NCBI RefSeq assembly: GCF_003417065.2
Contig: NZ_QVLT01000032.1
Span: 1-46,332 of the forward strand
Source of the DNA: Hymenobacter lapidiphilus
GTDB lineage: Bacteria; Bacteroidota; Bacteroidia; Cytophagales; Hymenobacteraceae
Length of the DNA stretch: 46,332 bases
Reading direction: 5' to 3'
The notes under the pieces are model-generated. The model was given only the letters and a program-made list of their open reading frames with translations. It did no database searches and had not been told where the DNA came from. Each line of letters begins with the position of its first letter. The stretch's first letter is position 1. Below are positions 17,132-24,813 of the stretch, piece after piece. The translations under genes and the position numbers were made by a program.

Positions 17132-17782
17132 ATGGCCATCCTTCCCAACCTATCGCCTCCCACTACAGTGCTCTATATCAAGCACATGGTGTGCTCACGC
17201 GGTATCCGGATGGTAAGGCAGGAGTTGGAGGGGCTGGGGTTAGAAGTGCTCGAGGTGCGCCTGGGAGCCGCTACGGTTGTGGGCGCACCGCAGGAGCTGG
17301 ACTGGCCCTGCATCCGCACGACGTTGGAAAGGGCCGGTTTTATCCTCCTGGAAACCTTGTCCCAGACGCTGTTGTACCGAGTTGAGGCGGCAGTGCAATG
17401 GCGGCTGCGCCAGCCTGAGTGCCCAGGCCACCGAGATTTCGCCGAAGCAGTAGCCCAGGATGTGGGCTTGCCCTATCCTCGGTTGAGCGCGGATTTTGCC
17501 CACCTTTCAGCCAGCCATACCCTGGCAGACTACATTCTTATTCAGCGGCTAGCCTACGCGCAAGAGCTGCTGGCTTCGTCCGAGCTGCGTATCGGCCGGA
17601 TTACCCGGCAGCTGGGCTACCGCAGCCTGGCGCACTTCTCGGGGCAGTTTCGGCGGTTTGCGTACTGTGCGCCCTCGACCTACCGGCAGCAGCTCCGCGA
17701 GGCAAAAACCGCGGCGGCCGGCCCGCCTGCTACCCCAAATGATGCAAGCGAACAGGAGGAAGACGCAAAACCGGGAGCTTAG
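17132..17782 (+). CDS. HMA-like/AraC-type regulator, Cys site altered
   Basis: This is the intact paralog (216 residues) of the broken gene at 3471-4107. Residues 12-75 align with an HMA-like fold (VLYIKHMVCSRGIRMVRQELEGLG ... LERAGFILLE), but the second Cys of CxxC is replaced by Gly, so a classical HMA copper site is missing. Residues 95-195 form an AraC-type DNA-binding domain (SELRIGRITRQLGYRSLAHFSGQFRRF). It starts 12 bases after the DUF6122 gene and is 47 bases upstream of the Csp-type gene. It probably controls the surrounding metal genes. Whether it still senses metal is unclear. Confidence 0.75.
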   Translation: MAILPNLSPPTTVLYIKHMVCSRGIRMVRQELEGLGLEVLEVRLGAATVVGAPQELDWPCIRTTLERAGFILLETLSQTLLYRVEAAVQWRLRQPECPGHRDFAEAVAQDVGLPYPRLSADFAHLSASHTLADYILIQRLAYAQELLASSELRIGRITRQLGYRSLAHFSGQFRRFAYCAPSTYRQQLREAKTAAAGPPATPNDASEQEEDAKPGA

Positions 17783-17829
17783 CGCCCGGGTATACTAAAA
17801 GACATCAGCCACCTTTAACTCTTTGTATT

Positions 17830-18162
17830 ATGCACAATAAAAACCAATCATTGCTCGACGCCCTCAATGCCTGCGTAGCCTCGTGCGAACACTGCGCCAC
17901 CGCCTGCCTGCAGGAGGATGACATCAAAATGATGGTGCGCTGCATTCAGCTTGACCGCGACTGCGCCGACATTTGCGCCCTGACGGCCCGCTACGTGGCC
18001 CGCGGCTCGGACCATGCCAAGCATCTGCTGAGCCTGTGCGCCGATATCTGCAAAGCCTGCGGCGATGAATGCGCCCAGCACACGCACATGCAGCATTGCC
18101 AGGAGTGCGCCGATGCTTGCCGCCGCTGCGAAGAAGCCTGCCGGGCTGGTATGGCTGCCTAA
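17830..18162 (+). CDS. Four-helix-bundle copper storage protein (Csp type)
   Basis: The 110-residue protein carries 16 cysteines in CxxxC/CxxC spacings along predicted helices (for example ACVASCEHCATAC, LCADICKACGDEC, HCQECADACRRCEEAC), plus His near the third and fourth helix. This is the DUF326/Csp pattern, in which Cys line the inside of a four-helix bundle and store many Cu(I). There is no signal peptide, so it is cytosolic like Csp3. Its place between a metal regulator and a CopZ-like chaperone fits. Length is close to the family's usual 110-130. Confidence 0.88.
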   Translation: MHNKNQSLLDALNACVASCEHCATACLQEDDIKMMVRCIQLDRDCADICALTARYVARGSDHAKHLLSLCADICKACGDECAQHTHMQHCQECADACRRCEEACRAGMAA

Positions 18163-18177
18163 CCCGGAGCTGTAGGA

Positions 18178-18300
18178 AACAGCACCGGTGGGGAAATCAT
18201 GCAAGCCGGGGGTGCAATTCTGTAGCCTTTTAAGGAGCTATTGGCCCCTGGTTTGCGTTTTCTACTCACAAGGGGCCGATGTTGGCCCCACTAATTCCTT
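18178..18300 (+). promoter_or_regulatory. Structured leader of the copZ-like gene
   Basis: Segment A GGCCCCT (18243-18249), segment B AGGGGCC (18271-18277) and segment C GGCCCC (18284-18289) allow two exclusive hairpins, A:B or B:C, the latter ending 17 bases before the start codon. A further GCACC/GGTGC stem can form upstream. This resembles an attenuator or translational switch. I see no match to a named riboswitch. Confidence 0.35.
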
Positions 18301-18305
18301 TCGCC

Positions 18306-18515
18306 ATGACCACGCTTCAATTCAAAACCAACATCAACTGCGGCGGCTGCATCAAGGCCGTTACGTCCACCCTCAACGAACAAGCCGGAGCCGGCAACTG
18401 GCAGGTAGACACCGCTAACCCCGACAAGCTGCTCACCGTCAGCTCCGACAAGCTCACGGCCGAGCAGGTGGTGCGGGCCATCGAAGAAGCCGGCTTCAAG
18501 ATTCAGGCGGCATAA
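18306..18515 (+). CDS. CopZ-like HMA copper chaperone
   Basis: The start at 18306 (MTTLQFKTNINCGGCIKAV) removes nine upstream residues that do not fit the family. The 69-residue product is a single HMA domain (beta-alpha-beta-beta-alpha-beta) with metal site NCGGC instead of the commoner MTCxxC, a variant seen in Bacteroidota. It would shuttle Cu(I) in the cytosol to CopA or the Csp protein. It is followed by a strong terminator that closes the metal cluster. Confidence 0.9.
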   Translation: MTTLQFKTNINCGGCIKAVTSTLNEQAGAGNWQVDTANPDKLLTVSSDKLTAEQVVRAIEEAGFKIQAA

Positions 18516-18533
18516 TCCTGCCGTTTATTTTCC

Positions 18534-18562
18534 AAAAACGCCCGGTATTACCGGGCGTTTTT
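18534..18562 (+). terminator. Terminator closing the metal cluster
   Basis: This is a 14-bp perfect inverted repeat (AAAAACGCCCGGTA / TACCGGGCGTTTTT) with a minimal loop and flanking A and T tracts, 18 bases after the chaperone stop. It can work in both directions. Confidence 0.9.
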
Positions 18563-18738
18563 GGTTTCAGGGCTCGGCGCTCCGTCCCATCATCATACCG
18601 ACTTGCGGCCTCAACTAAGGAGCTCGAACTACACTGTTCGCGCCCCTTCAAGCAGTTTCAATTGGCTTTTTCTCCTTGATTGACAAGATTTTCCAAGATT
18701 ACCATTACCTACTACCCCCTTACCGCTTGGCTGGGAAA

Positions 18739-18917
18739 CTTAGCTAACCCAAGTTGCGGCGTGACTCTGTCAGCACGACGTAGGGGCGGGGCTTGTCCCC
18801 GCCCGCCGTTAGCACGGGTATTACGGGGCCTCAAAACAACTGTTCAACGCCTCCTTCTGACGGCGGGCGGGGGCAAGCCCCGCCCCTACAGCGCCCTCCG
18901 AAACTTGGGGTAGCTAC
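18739..18917. repeat. Nested inverted repeat, GTAGGGGCGGGG type
   Basis: Inner arms at 18780-18809 and 18860-18889 are 30-bp inverted repeats with one mismatch. Outer arms (TAGCTAACCCAAGTTGCGG near 18741 and its near-complement ending about 18915) match at about 17 of 19 positions. The outer sequence CTTAGCTAACCCAAGTTGC also occurs inverted at 113-131. It makes up most of the 425-base gap 18516-18941; the remainder (18563-18738) shows nothing I recognise. Confidence 0.8.
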
Positions 18918-18941
18918 CACGGGCAACTTCGTAAATAGAAT

Positions 18942-19601
18942 CTACCTGAAATTGCAACTCATGCCACTCCAGAGGCTGGTAATTACGGCCTCTTTGCCAG
19001 TACCATCCAGCAGGCCGTACAGACCGGAAGTGGTGGAAAACTCCTGCCCCAGGGTCGATTGGGTAACCTTGACGGAGTAGGCCCCTTCCAATTCTGCTCG
19101 GGTAGAGCCAATGCCGACCCCAGCCATGGTGGTTAATGTGGGCGTTGCGCCACTGGGCGCCCCCGCATACCAGCCCACAAATTGCCACTCTTGGGCGTTA
19201 CCGGTTTTTTTCTCCTGAAGCACCAAGGTCAGCCCGTTGCTCCATGAAGCCATTTTCAGGGGGCCGGCACCGCATTCGGTGTTAATTCCAACACTCTTGG
19301 GCTCGGCTTGCAGCACCTTGCTTATTACCCCAATCAGTTCCCCCTGCGGCATGCCAAAAGGTATTTCTCGGGTGGAACCGCTTGGCTGGCTCACCAGTTG
19401 TAGCGCATTCGAGGTTAATGCCAGTAACGGCTGGGTTGCTGAAACCCTGTCTGGGCCGGCGGCGCTTGGCGTTGGCTGGACTGGTTTCGGAGTAGTATCC
19501 GGCGTTACCACTCCCATCGGCGCGTCCTGCGCTGCGTCCGGACTCGGCTGACAGCCAACAAGAACAGTAGTGAGTAGTAGAGCGAGCCCGAGTTGTTTCA
19601 T
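18942..19601 (-). CDS. Hypothetical lipoprotein
   Basis: The ATG at 19601 gives a typical lipoprotein signal (MKQLGLALLLTTVLVGC); an upstream start would add 15 residues ahead of it. The protein is 219 residues with a Pro/Thr-rich linker after the lipid site. The globular part (about 75-219) includes GMPQGELIGVISKVL and GVGIGSTRAELEGAYSVKVTQST, a repeated 'G-I-G-S/M-P-x-x-E-L' pattern seen in several surface lipoproteins that compare input to thresholds. No function can be assigned. It is convergent with the metal cluster and not obviously linked to it. Confidence 0.7.
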   Translation of the reverse strand: MKQLGLALLLTTVLVGCQPSPDAAQDAPMGVVTPDTTPKPVQPTPSAAGPDRVSATQPLLALTSNALQLVSQPSGSTREIPFGMPQGELIGVISKVLQAEPKSVGINTECGAGPLKMASWSNGLTLVLQEKKTGNAQEWQFVGWYAGAPSGATPTLTTMAGVGIGSTRAELEGAYSVKVTQSTLGQEFSTTSGLYGLLDGTGKEAVITSLWSGMSCNFR

Positions 19602-19727
19602 ACGAATAGTGTGTACCACTTTTTCAGCCATATCGTTGGCTCCCAATACAATTAGCAGTTCCTTAAGTGTTGCCAGGTTGCTATTTATTAGCGCTATAAT
19701 AAACGATGTTTTCTCAACACAAGACCC

Positions 19728-20562
19728 CTACCGCAAATCCGGAATGGCGACGGCGTCCATGTCGGTGTACTCGCGGTTTTCGCCGGCCATGCCCCAGATG
19801 AAGGCGTAGCTGCCGGTGCCGCAGCCGGTATGAATGGACCAGGGCGGCGAGAGAATGGCCTGCTCGTTGCTTACCCACAGCGGGCGCGTTTCCTGGGGTT
19901 CGCCCATCAAGTGCAGCACCCGCTGGCCCTCGGCCAGGTTGAAGTACAGGTAGGCCTCCATGCGCCGGTCATGCATGTGGGCCGGCATCGTGTTCCAGAC
20001 GTTGCCGGGCTTGAGCTGGGTGAGGCCCATTACGAGCTGGCATCTCTGGATGCCCTCGGCGTAAATGTATTTGTTGATGGTGCGCTGGTTGGCGGCTTCT
20101 AGGGTGCCCATTCCGACCGGCGTAGCCTCGGCGCGGGTGAGGCGGCGCGTGGGATGCGCGTGGTGAGCTGGGGCCGAGAGCAGGTAGTACTTGGCCGGCT
20201 GGCTGGCTGGCGTTGTGGCTCCCGAACTCCACCCGCTGGCTACCCATGCCCACGTACAGGCAATCCTAGTGGTCGAGCTCGTAGGTTTCGCCATCGACCA
20301 GTATCTGGCCCGGCCCGCCGACGTTGAGGGCGCCCGGTTCCCGGCGTTCCAGGAAGTAATCGGCCTTGAGGCTGGAAGGGCAGGGCAGCGGCAGCGGCGT
20401 GGTGCCCGGCTGGACCCCGCCCACCACCATGCGGTCGTAGTGCGTGTAGGTGAGCAGTATGTCGTCGGCCACGAACAGGCGCTCGATCAGGAAGTTTTCG
20501 CGTAGCTCGGCAGTCAACATTCCCGCCGTTTCGCGGGGGCTGATGGCATATCGTTGCGTCAT
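19728..20562 (-). pseudogene. kduI: kduI, stop codon and 4-bp frameshift
   Basis: The sequence is 5-dehydro-4-deoxy-D-glucuronate isomerase of the pectin/hexuronate breakdown pathway. The N-terminal part (RENFLIERLFVADDILLTYTHYDRMVVGGVQP, YFLERREPGALNVGG) and the C-terminal part with the metal-binding cupin residues (HMHDRRMEAYLYF, SIHTG) match closely. Two lesions separate them: an in-frame TAG at 20266-20268 (after YELDH, where KduI continues ...DxLYVG), and a GGCT tandem repeat at 20197-20210 that holds one four-base unit too many and shifts the frame. Undamaged, it would have about 278 residues, the normal size. A true pseudogene. Confidence 0.88.
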
Positions 20563-20671
20563 GTTGTTGATTTTTAGTTTTTAGTGAGTCGTTCTGGCCT
20601 GCTTGCTTTCCGGTTTCTGATACTTCTATTCCGGAGTCAAAAACCAGAAACAAGCCGCCAGATACCAACAA

Positions 20672-21340
20672 GTTATTTCACTTGCACTTCCAGTTGGGAA
20701 GCCGGGCGAAACCCGCGACGCGGCCCATTTTGCCAAGTTGCGCGAGTTGAAACTGCCCACCGTATTCTTTGATCGGGAATGCGAGCAGACCTACACAGCA
20801 AGCATTACCACCGACGACTACGACAGCGGCTACCGGGCCACGCGCCACCTGCTGGAGCGGGGCTGCCGCCGCATTGTGCACTTCACGCTGGCCCAGCACC
20901 TGTCCATCGGCCAGAAACGCATGCAGGGCTACCTCGATGCATTGCGCGACGCGGATATTGCCTTCGACCCAGCCCTGCTCGTGCATGGCGGCTCCGGACC
21001 TGACCACAACACGGCCCTGATGTAGCAGCCACTGGAGCAGGACTCTTCTATCGACGGCATTTTCGCCGCGGTCGAGAGCCTGGCCATTGCCGGCTACCGG
21101 GCCTGCCGCGCCACCGGCCGCCGCATTCCCGACGACATAAAAATCATCGGTTTCTCCAACCTCGAAATGGCTGATCTGCTCGACCCGCCCCTTACCACCA
21201 TCCGGCAGCCGGCCTACGCCATCGGTCGCGAGGAGGCCACCATCCTGTTCCAGGGCCTGATGAAAAACCGCGCCATCCTGACCAGCCAGAGCCAAGAGCT
21301 TAAATCAGAGTTGGTCGTGCGCGCTTTTACGGGCGGTTGA
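20672..21340 (+). pseudogene. LacI-type regulator, truncated and with a stop
   Basis: Only the sugar-binding domain of a LacI/PurR-family repressor is left: HFAKLRELKLPTVFFDR, DDYDSGYRATRHLLERGCRRI, GYLDALRDADI, then DGIFAAVESLAIAGYRACRATGRRIPDD and NLEMADLLDPPLTTIRQPAYAIG. The helix-turn-helix end is missing upstream, and an in-frame TAG (21022-21024) breaks the remainder. It is divergent from the kduI pseudogene, so it was probably the local regulator of uronate use. Open frame upstream of about 20672 is not convincing. Confidence 0.8.
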
Positions 21341-21409
21341 GGTTGGCCCTGTTATAGCAGCGGGAAGATAAAATTGTGCTAAGCTCTTTATTGATTGAAA
21401 AATCAAACC

Positions 21410-21547
21410 AATAGCCCCTGGCTGCGCTACCGCTGGTAGCAGGCCCGGGCGGTGACCGAAGCAGGCAACCTGCAGGTAGCCCACCACCCAGAGGTGCGCG
21501 CCCTGTACGTGGCCAGTAAGCTGCTGGCGCAGGAGCACGGTATTTAA
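21410..21547 (+). pseudogene. Unidentified gene 3'-end fragment
   Basis: The frame beginning at 21410 reads SPWLRYRW, a TAG stop, then ARAVTEAGNLQVAHHPEVRALYVASKLLAQEHG and TAA. Coding-like composition and a helical C-terminal look suggest the tail of a lost enzyme, perhaps from the same uronate cluster, but I cannot identify it. Confidence 0.3.
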
Positions 21548-21549
21548 AC

Positions 21550-21686
21550 AGGACTTAGGCACTGGGAAATGTAGCGCGAAGCTCCTGCTTCACGTATTAT
21601 TTCTGACTCTGAGTTGGTTTCGTTCTACGATACATGAAGCAGGAGCTTTGCGCTACAAGCCTACGCCCCCATTTTGTATAAGTCCT
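21550..21686. repeat. Inverted repeat, GTAGCGCGAAGCTCC type
   Basis: Arms at 21570-21596 and 21631-21657 are 27-bp imperfect inverted repeats, with outer AGGACTTA / TAAGTCCT ends at 21550-21557 and 21679-21686. It lies between gene fragments. The 750-base stretch 21341-22090 holds only this, the fragment before it and the yheT fragment after it. Confidence 0.75.
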
Positions 21687-21715
21687 ACTGGTATAAGGCT
21701 GGTGAAGCGCGGGGC

Positions 21716-21904
21716 AACGCCCAAAACGACCCGTTTCTACCACCCTCCTGCTTCCCTAGCGAAGTAGCCGCCGCGAGCCCCTACGTTTTCCGCGAAACGC
21801 CCACTGACGGCGGCCACATCGGTTTCGGCGAGGGTGCCCCGGATGGCGAGTATTACTCGGAGCGCCGCGCCATGGAGTTCCTGACGAGCGAGGTGCCGGG
21901 GTAG
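21716..21904 (+). pseudogene. YheT C-terminal fragment
   Basis: Sixty-two codons match the end of the hydrolase at 1491-2477, with 6 amino-acid differences in the last 60, including the catalytic-His segment DGGHIGFGEG. No start or upstream domain is present, so it cannot be a working hydrolase. An ATG in frame at 21674 only adds unrelated residues. Confidence 0.85.
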
Positions 21905-22026
21905 CTGGGTGGTTTTTTATAGTATTGCTTCTCATGCCTTGCTTGGCTTTTGCAGAGGGGCTGAGAAAGCAAGATTTTGGGGCGAGACAGAGTCCGATAA
22001 CGGGCCCTTATGTACCCTATCTAAAG
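21716..22026 (+). repeat. Direct repeat, right copy (3' end of yheT)
   Basis: This is the second copy of 2289-2600. The coding part aligns without gaps at a constant offset of 19,427 bases, and the match continues about 120 bases past the stop codon with scattered differences. It marks the right edge of the presumed acquired segment. Confidence 0.85.
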
Positions 22027-22090
22027 ATAGTATCTTGCTTGATGAGAGAGGTATTGTGCTAGGCCTAGCAACTGATTATTTTTCAACTTT

Positions 22091-22957
22091 ATGAAGCTTT
22101 CCGGTATTGTCTTGCTTTTGACTGTCTACCTAAGTGGACCTCGGGCGCATGCCCAGGCAGGTAAAGAGTCGCTTCGGCAGTTGGGCGGGGCACCGGTGGC
22201 AGATGACTCGGCTCGGCGGCCAGCAGCGGCCAGCGGCCAAGCTGATTCGGGTGTGCCGGTGCTATCAGGCCCGACAAGTCACTCACGGGTGGGGCTGAGA
22301 AGTGGGCTAGTGCTGAACGCTACACATGTAGCAGCGCACTATCCCTTGCTGGGCCGCTCATATCTGCTAGTGGACGGACAAAGCCGCTTGGCCCTAACGG
22401 AAGTGGGTTTCTACGAAAACGAAACCGGCTATTACCGCCGCGCCCGACCGCGGGGCAACCTCCGCGAGGTTACCCTGCGCCAAGTGCTGCCGGGGCGGTT
22501 GAGTGTGTACGAACCCCGAACCTCGCTTTATCGGCGGCTGTTCATGGGCTCGGCGCTGCTGTCGATGGGCAATCCTTGGGCAGCAGCTACATCGGCGGCT
22601 TTCCCCCCCCGGGGTCCCGTTTATTTTGCCAAAGACGACGGCCCGGTGTTCGCCCTCACGCACGGCAACTTGAGCCGGGCCATCCACGACAGTCCTGGCG
22701 CCCTGACCATGGAAGCCCGCGCCCGCCGTTATGAAGTAGCTAACACCGCCAGCGCTGTGTTAGGCATGGGCTTGCTGCTGGGCGGGTTGGTACGGGCCAT
22801 TGGACACCTCGGGGGCGCTAATCTAAACGGCGACCTCACGCTGGGCATGATGGGAGCCAGCGTGCCCCTGCTGGTGGTGCCGCTGATATTGAAAAACAAG
22901 CCCGCCGTGCACCGGCGGCAGGCCATCGAGTTATACAACTATGCGCAGCAGCGGTAG
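22091..22957 (+). CDS. Exported hypothetical membrane protein
   Basis: The 288-residue product has a signal peptide (MKLSGIVLLLTVYLSGPRAHA), then a Ser/Ala/Gly-rich stretch (24-65) and a middle domain with many Tyr/Arg (FYENETGYYRRARPRGN). Two late hydrophobic segments follow (TASAVLGMGLLLGGLVRAIG, LGMMGASVPLLVVPLIL) and the end is YNYAQQR. It is probably anchored in the envelope. I do not recognise the family. It follows the right copy of the yheT direct repeat and may be the original downstream neighbour of yheT. Confidence 0.7.
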   Translation: MKLSGIVLLLTVYLSGPRAHAQAGKESLRQLGGAPVADDSARRPAAASGQADSGVPVLSGPTSHSRVGLRSGLVLNATHVAAHYPLLGRSYLLVDGQSRLALTEVGFYENETGYYRRARPRGNLREVTLRQVLPGRLSVYEPRTSLYRRLFMGSALLSMGNPWAAATSAAFPPRGPVYFAKDDGPVFALTHGNLSRAIHDSPGALTMEARARRYEVANTASAVLGMGLLLGGLVRAIGHLGGANLNGDLTLGMMGASVPLLVVPLILKNKPAVHRRQAIELYNYAQQR

Positions 22958-23311
22958 GTAAGCCGGCTCTTTCGCGCAGCCCTTGGCGGTACCCTGAAGC
23001 AAACAGGATTTTAGGGGCAGTGGGGAAATACAAAAAGCCCCACTCTCTCCTAGGTTTTATCGCTTAACGTAATGGCAGTTATCCGACTGACCCCGGAATA
23101 ATGGCAGGTTTGGTATTCCTGCGCGGGCTGCGGCCGGCGTGGTACTTTGGCGGGGGCTGAGCTTCAGGTTTGGGCGTTTACGAAACGCATTACCTTGGTG
23201 CGTTTCGTAAACTTTGAATCGCAGACGGGTTTCTTAAACTCTCCCTGCCCCCGTTGGGGCCAGTTGGCACCAAGTACAAGGCTGATTCCTGCCGTTCACT
23301 GAAAGGAGCCT
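22958..23311. other. Gene-free region with a perfect hairpin
   Basis: This 354-base gap lies between convergent genes. It has a weak hairpin at 23019-23044 (AGTGGGG / CCCCACT) that could end the preceding gene, and a perfect 14-bp inverted repeat at 23176-23189 / 23199-23212 (GTTTACGAAACGCA) with a 9-nt loop and no T-run. No coding sequence is evident. Confidence 0.5.
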
Positions 23312-23908
23312 TTATCGTGCATTCGGAATCAATGCCCGCAACGCTCGGCTCACGGCCAGGGCCTGCGCCCGGTTCGCGTTGTGCCCCACACAGGCTTCTT
23401 GCTCCGCTGGAGCGTAAAAGCTTACGGCCCGGATGGCCCGTTTGTCGATGAAGTAAAAGACGTACTGCTCTCCGTCCTCGACGGTGCAGGCCGCCGGCGC
23501 ATTGGGCACGTTGCCGTCGCCAACCACGGCCCAGAACTGTGCGGGGTGCAGTTGCTGCCAAGTACGCCGCAGCACCGCTGGGTCCCCGGCGCGGGGCACC
23601 AGATAGCGGTTGGTATCGGGCGGCGTCGCGCGAAAGCGCGCGTCTTCCTGACTAAAGTGGCCGGTGAGCTGGCCAGGGTAGTAGTGCCCGAGCCCGTCGC
23701 GGTAGGGACTGGTGTAGGTGAAGGCGTCCACGCCGCCCCGGTGCTTGGCCAAGATGAGGTAGTTCGGCGAATTATTCCACGAGGACCCGTGGTGGTAAAC
23801 AATGGTACTATCGTAATGCTGCTGAAAGAAGGTATGCAAGGGCGTTGGGGCTTGCGCCCAGCCGGGGAACGTTGCACTCAGCAAGGCTAGCAGGCAAGTC
23901 ACACGCAT
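23312..23908 (-). CDS. Secreted hypothetical protein
   Basis: I prefer the ATG at 23908, which begins a standard signal peptide (MRVTCLLALLSATFPGWAQA). An ATG at 23959 would add 17 residues. The mature part (about 178 residues) is rich in aromatic residues (SSWNNSPNYLILAKHRGGVDAFTYTSPYRDG, QFWAVVGDG, QYVFYFIDKRAIRAVSFYAP) and has one likely disulphide pair (AACTVEDG...EACVGH). No enzyme motif is recognised. It is monocistronic and convergent with the gene before it. Confidence 0.7.
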   Translation of the reverse strand: MRVTCLLALLSATFPGWAQAPTPLHTFFQQHYDSTIVYHHGSSWNNSPNYLILAKHRGGVDAFTYTSPYRDGLGHYYPGQLTGHFSQEDARFRATPPDTNRYLVPRAGDPAVLRRTWQQLHPAQFWAVVGDGNVPNAPAACTVEDGEQYVFYFIDKRAIRAVSFYAPAEQEACVGHNANRAQALAVSRALRALIPNAR

Positions 23909-24090
23909 CCAGTGGTGCGTCTTATCGGAGGGCAAATAGGGCTGTGGTTGCAAAGGCATAACGGGCTGGAAAGCTACATCTTTTCGAAATTGTGCCTGAG
24001 CCCTTCACTGTTTAGCCAAACGGTGATTTAAACAAGCCGCGCAGCCCTCGTAACGCCTTACAAACGGTGGTTCTAAAAGCGTTATGCGGG

Positions 24091-24711
24091 CTACGCGGGC
24101 ACCACCACCACTTTCTTCGTCTCGAAGAACTCCTCCGCGAAGAAGTCGCTCAAATCCGTCACCTGGGCTTGGAGGCCGGACTCGGCAATTTCTTCGGTCA
24201 GGTCGCCGCCTTTGAGGTAGTAGAGGCCGCTGTGGGGGGCGGCTTCGGCGCGGGGCTTGTAGCGGTGGGCAATCCAGGTGTGAAAGGTGGCCAGGCGGGC
24301 CACGGCGCGGCTCACGATGTAGTCGTACTTGGAGGAGAGCTGCTCGGCGCGGATTTGCTCGGCCGTTACGTTGGTCAGGTGCAGGGTTTCGGCCATGTCT
24401 TGCACGGCCTTTATCTTCTTGCCGATGCTGTCGACCAAGTGAAATCTCACCTCGGGGAACACGATGGCCAGCGGCAGGCCCGGCAGGCCCCCACCGGTGC
24501 CCACATCGAGCACCGATGAGCCAGGCGCAAACCCCACCACTTTGGCAATGCCGAGCGAGTGCAGAATGTGGCGCTCGGTGAGGTTATCCATGTCGGGGCG
24601 AGCTACCAGGTTGAGGCGCTCGTTCCAGTCGCGGAACTCGGTTTCGAGCTGGCCGAACTGCTGGCGCTGGTGGTCGGTGAGGTGCGGGAAGTAGTGGTCG
24701 AGCAGGTTCAT
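24091..24711 (-). CDS. rsmG: 16S rRNA (guanine527-N7)-methyltransferase
   Basis: The 206-residue protein has the RsmG order: helical N-terminus (NERLNLVARPDMDNLTERHILHSL), the SAM-binding glycine loop (SVLDVGTGGGLPGLPLAI), the acidic strand end (VDSIGKKIKAV) and the motif YDYIVSRAVARL. It methylates N7 of G527 in 16S rRNA. Length and start are normal. It follows the sigma-factor gene on the same strand after 102 bases that contain a palindromic repeat. Confidence 0.95.
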   Translation of the reverse strand: MNLLDHYFPHLTDHQRQQFGQLETEFRDWNERLNLVARPDMDNLTERHILHSLGIAKVVGFAPGSSVLDVGTGGGLPGLPLAIVFPEVRFHLVDSIGKKIKAVQDMAETLHLTNVTAEQIRAEQLSSKYDYIVSRAVARLATFHTWIAHRYKPRAEAAPHSGLYYLKGGDLTEEIAESGLQAQVTDLSDFFAEEFFETKKVVVVPA

Positions 24712-24738
24712 CGGGGGAGAATAAAACAGGGATGAAAT

Positions 24739-24793
24739 AGAACGTCATTCAGAGCATGTTGCACTAAGCGCAACATGCTCTGAATGACGTTCT
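24739..24793. repeat. Inverted repeat, AACGTCAT family, copy 2
   Basis: Perfect 24-bp arms (24739-24762, 24770-24793) surround a 7-nt loop, the shortest member of the family. It lies between the sigma-factor stop and the rsmG start and would form a very stable hairpin in that transcript, possibly acting as a terminator or attenuator. Confidence 0.85.
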
Positions 24794-24813
24794 GAGGGTG
24801 TGTAAGTCCTCCC

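Noticed and set aside
18178..18242. Possible cobalamin riboswitch upstream of the CopZ-like gene
   Set aside because: A few bases resemble the B12 box region, but the conserved core pieces and the length are missing.
20738..21025. LacI-type open frame as a complete small regulator
   Set aside because: It has no helix-turn-helix, starts at a TTG in mid-domain and ends at an internal stop, with homology continuing beyond.
21674..21904. Open frame with an ATG covering the yheT fragment
   Set aside because: The first 14 codons are unrelated to any hydrolase and the part with homology is only the last 62 codons, so it is a gene fragment.
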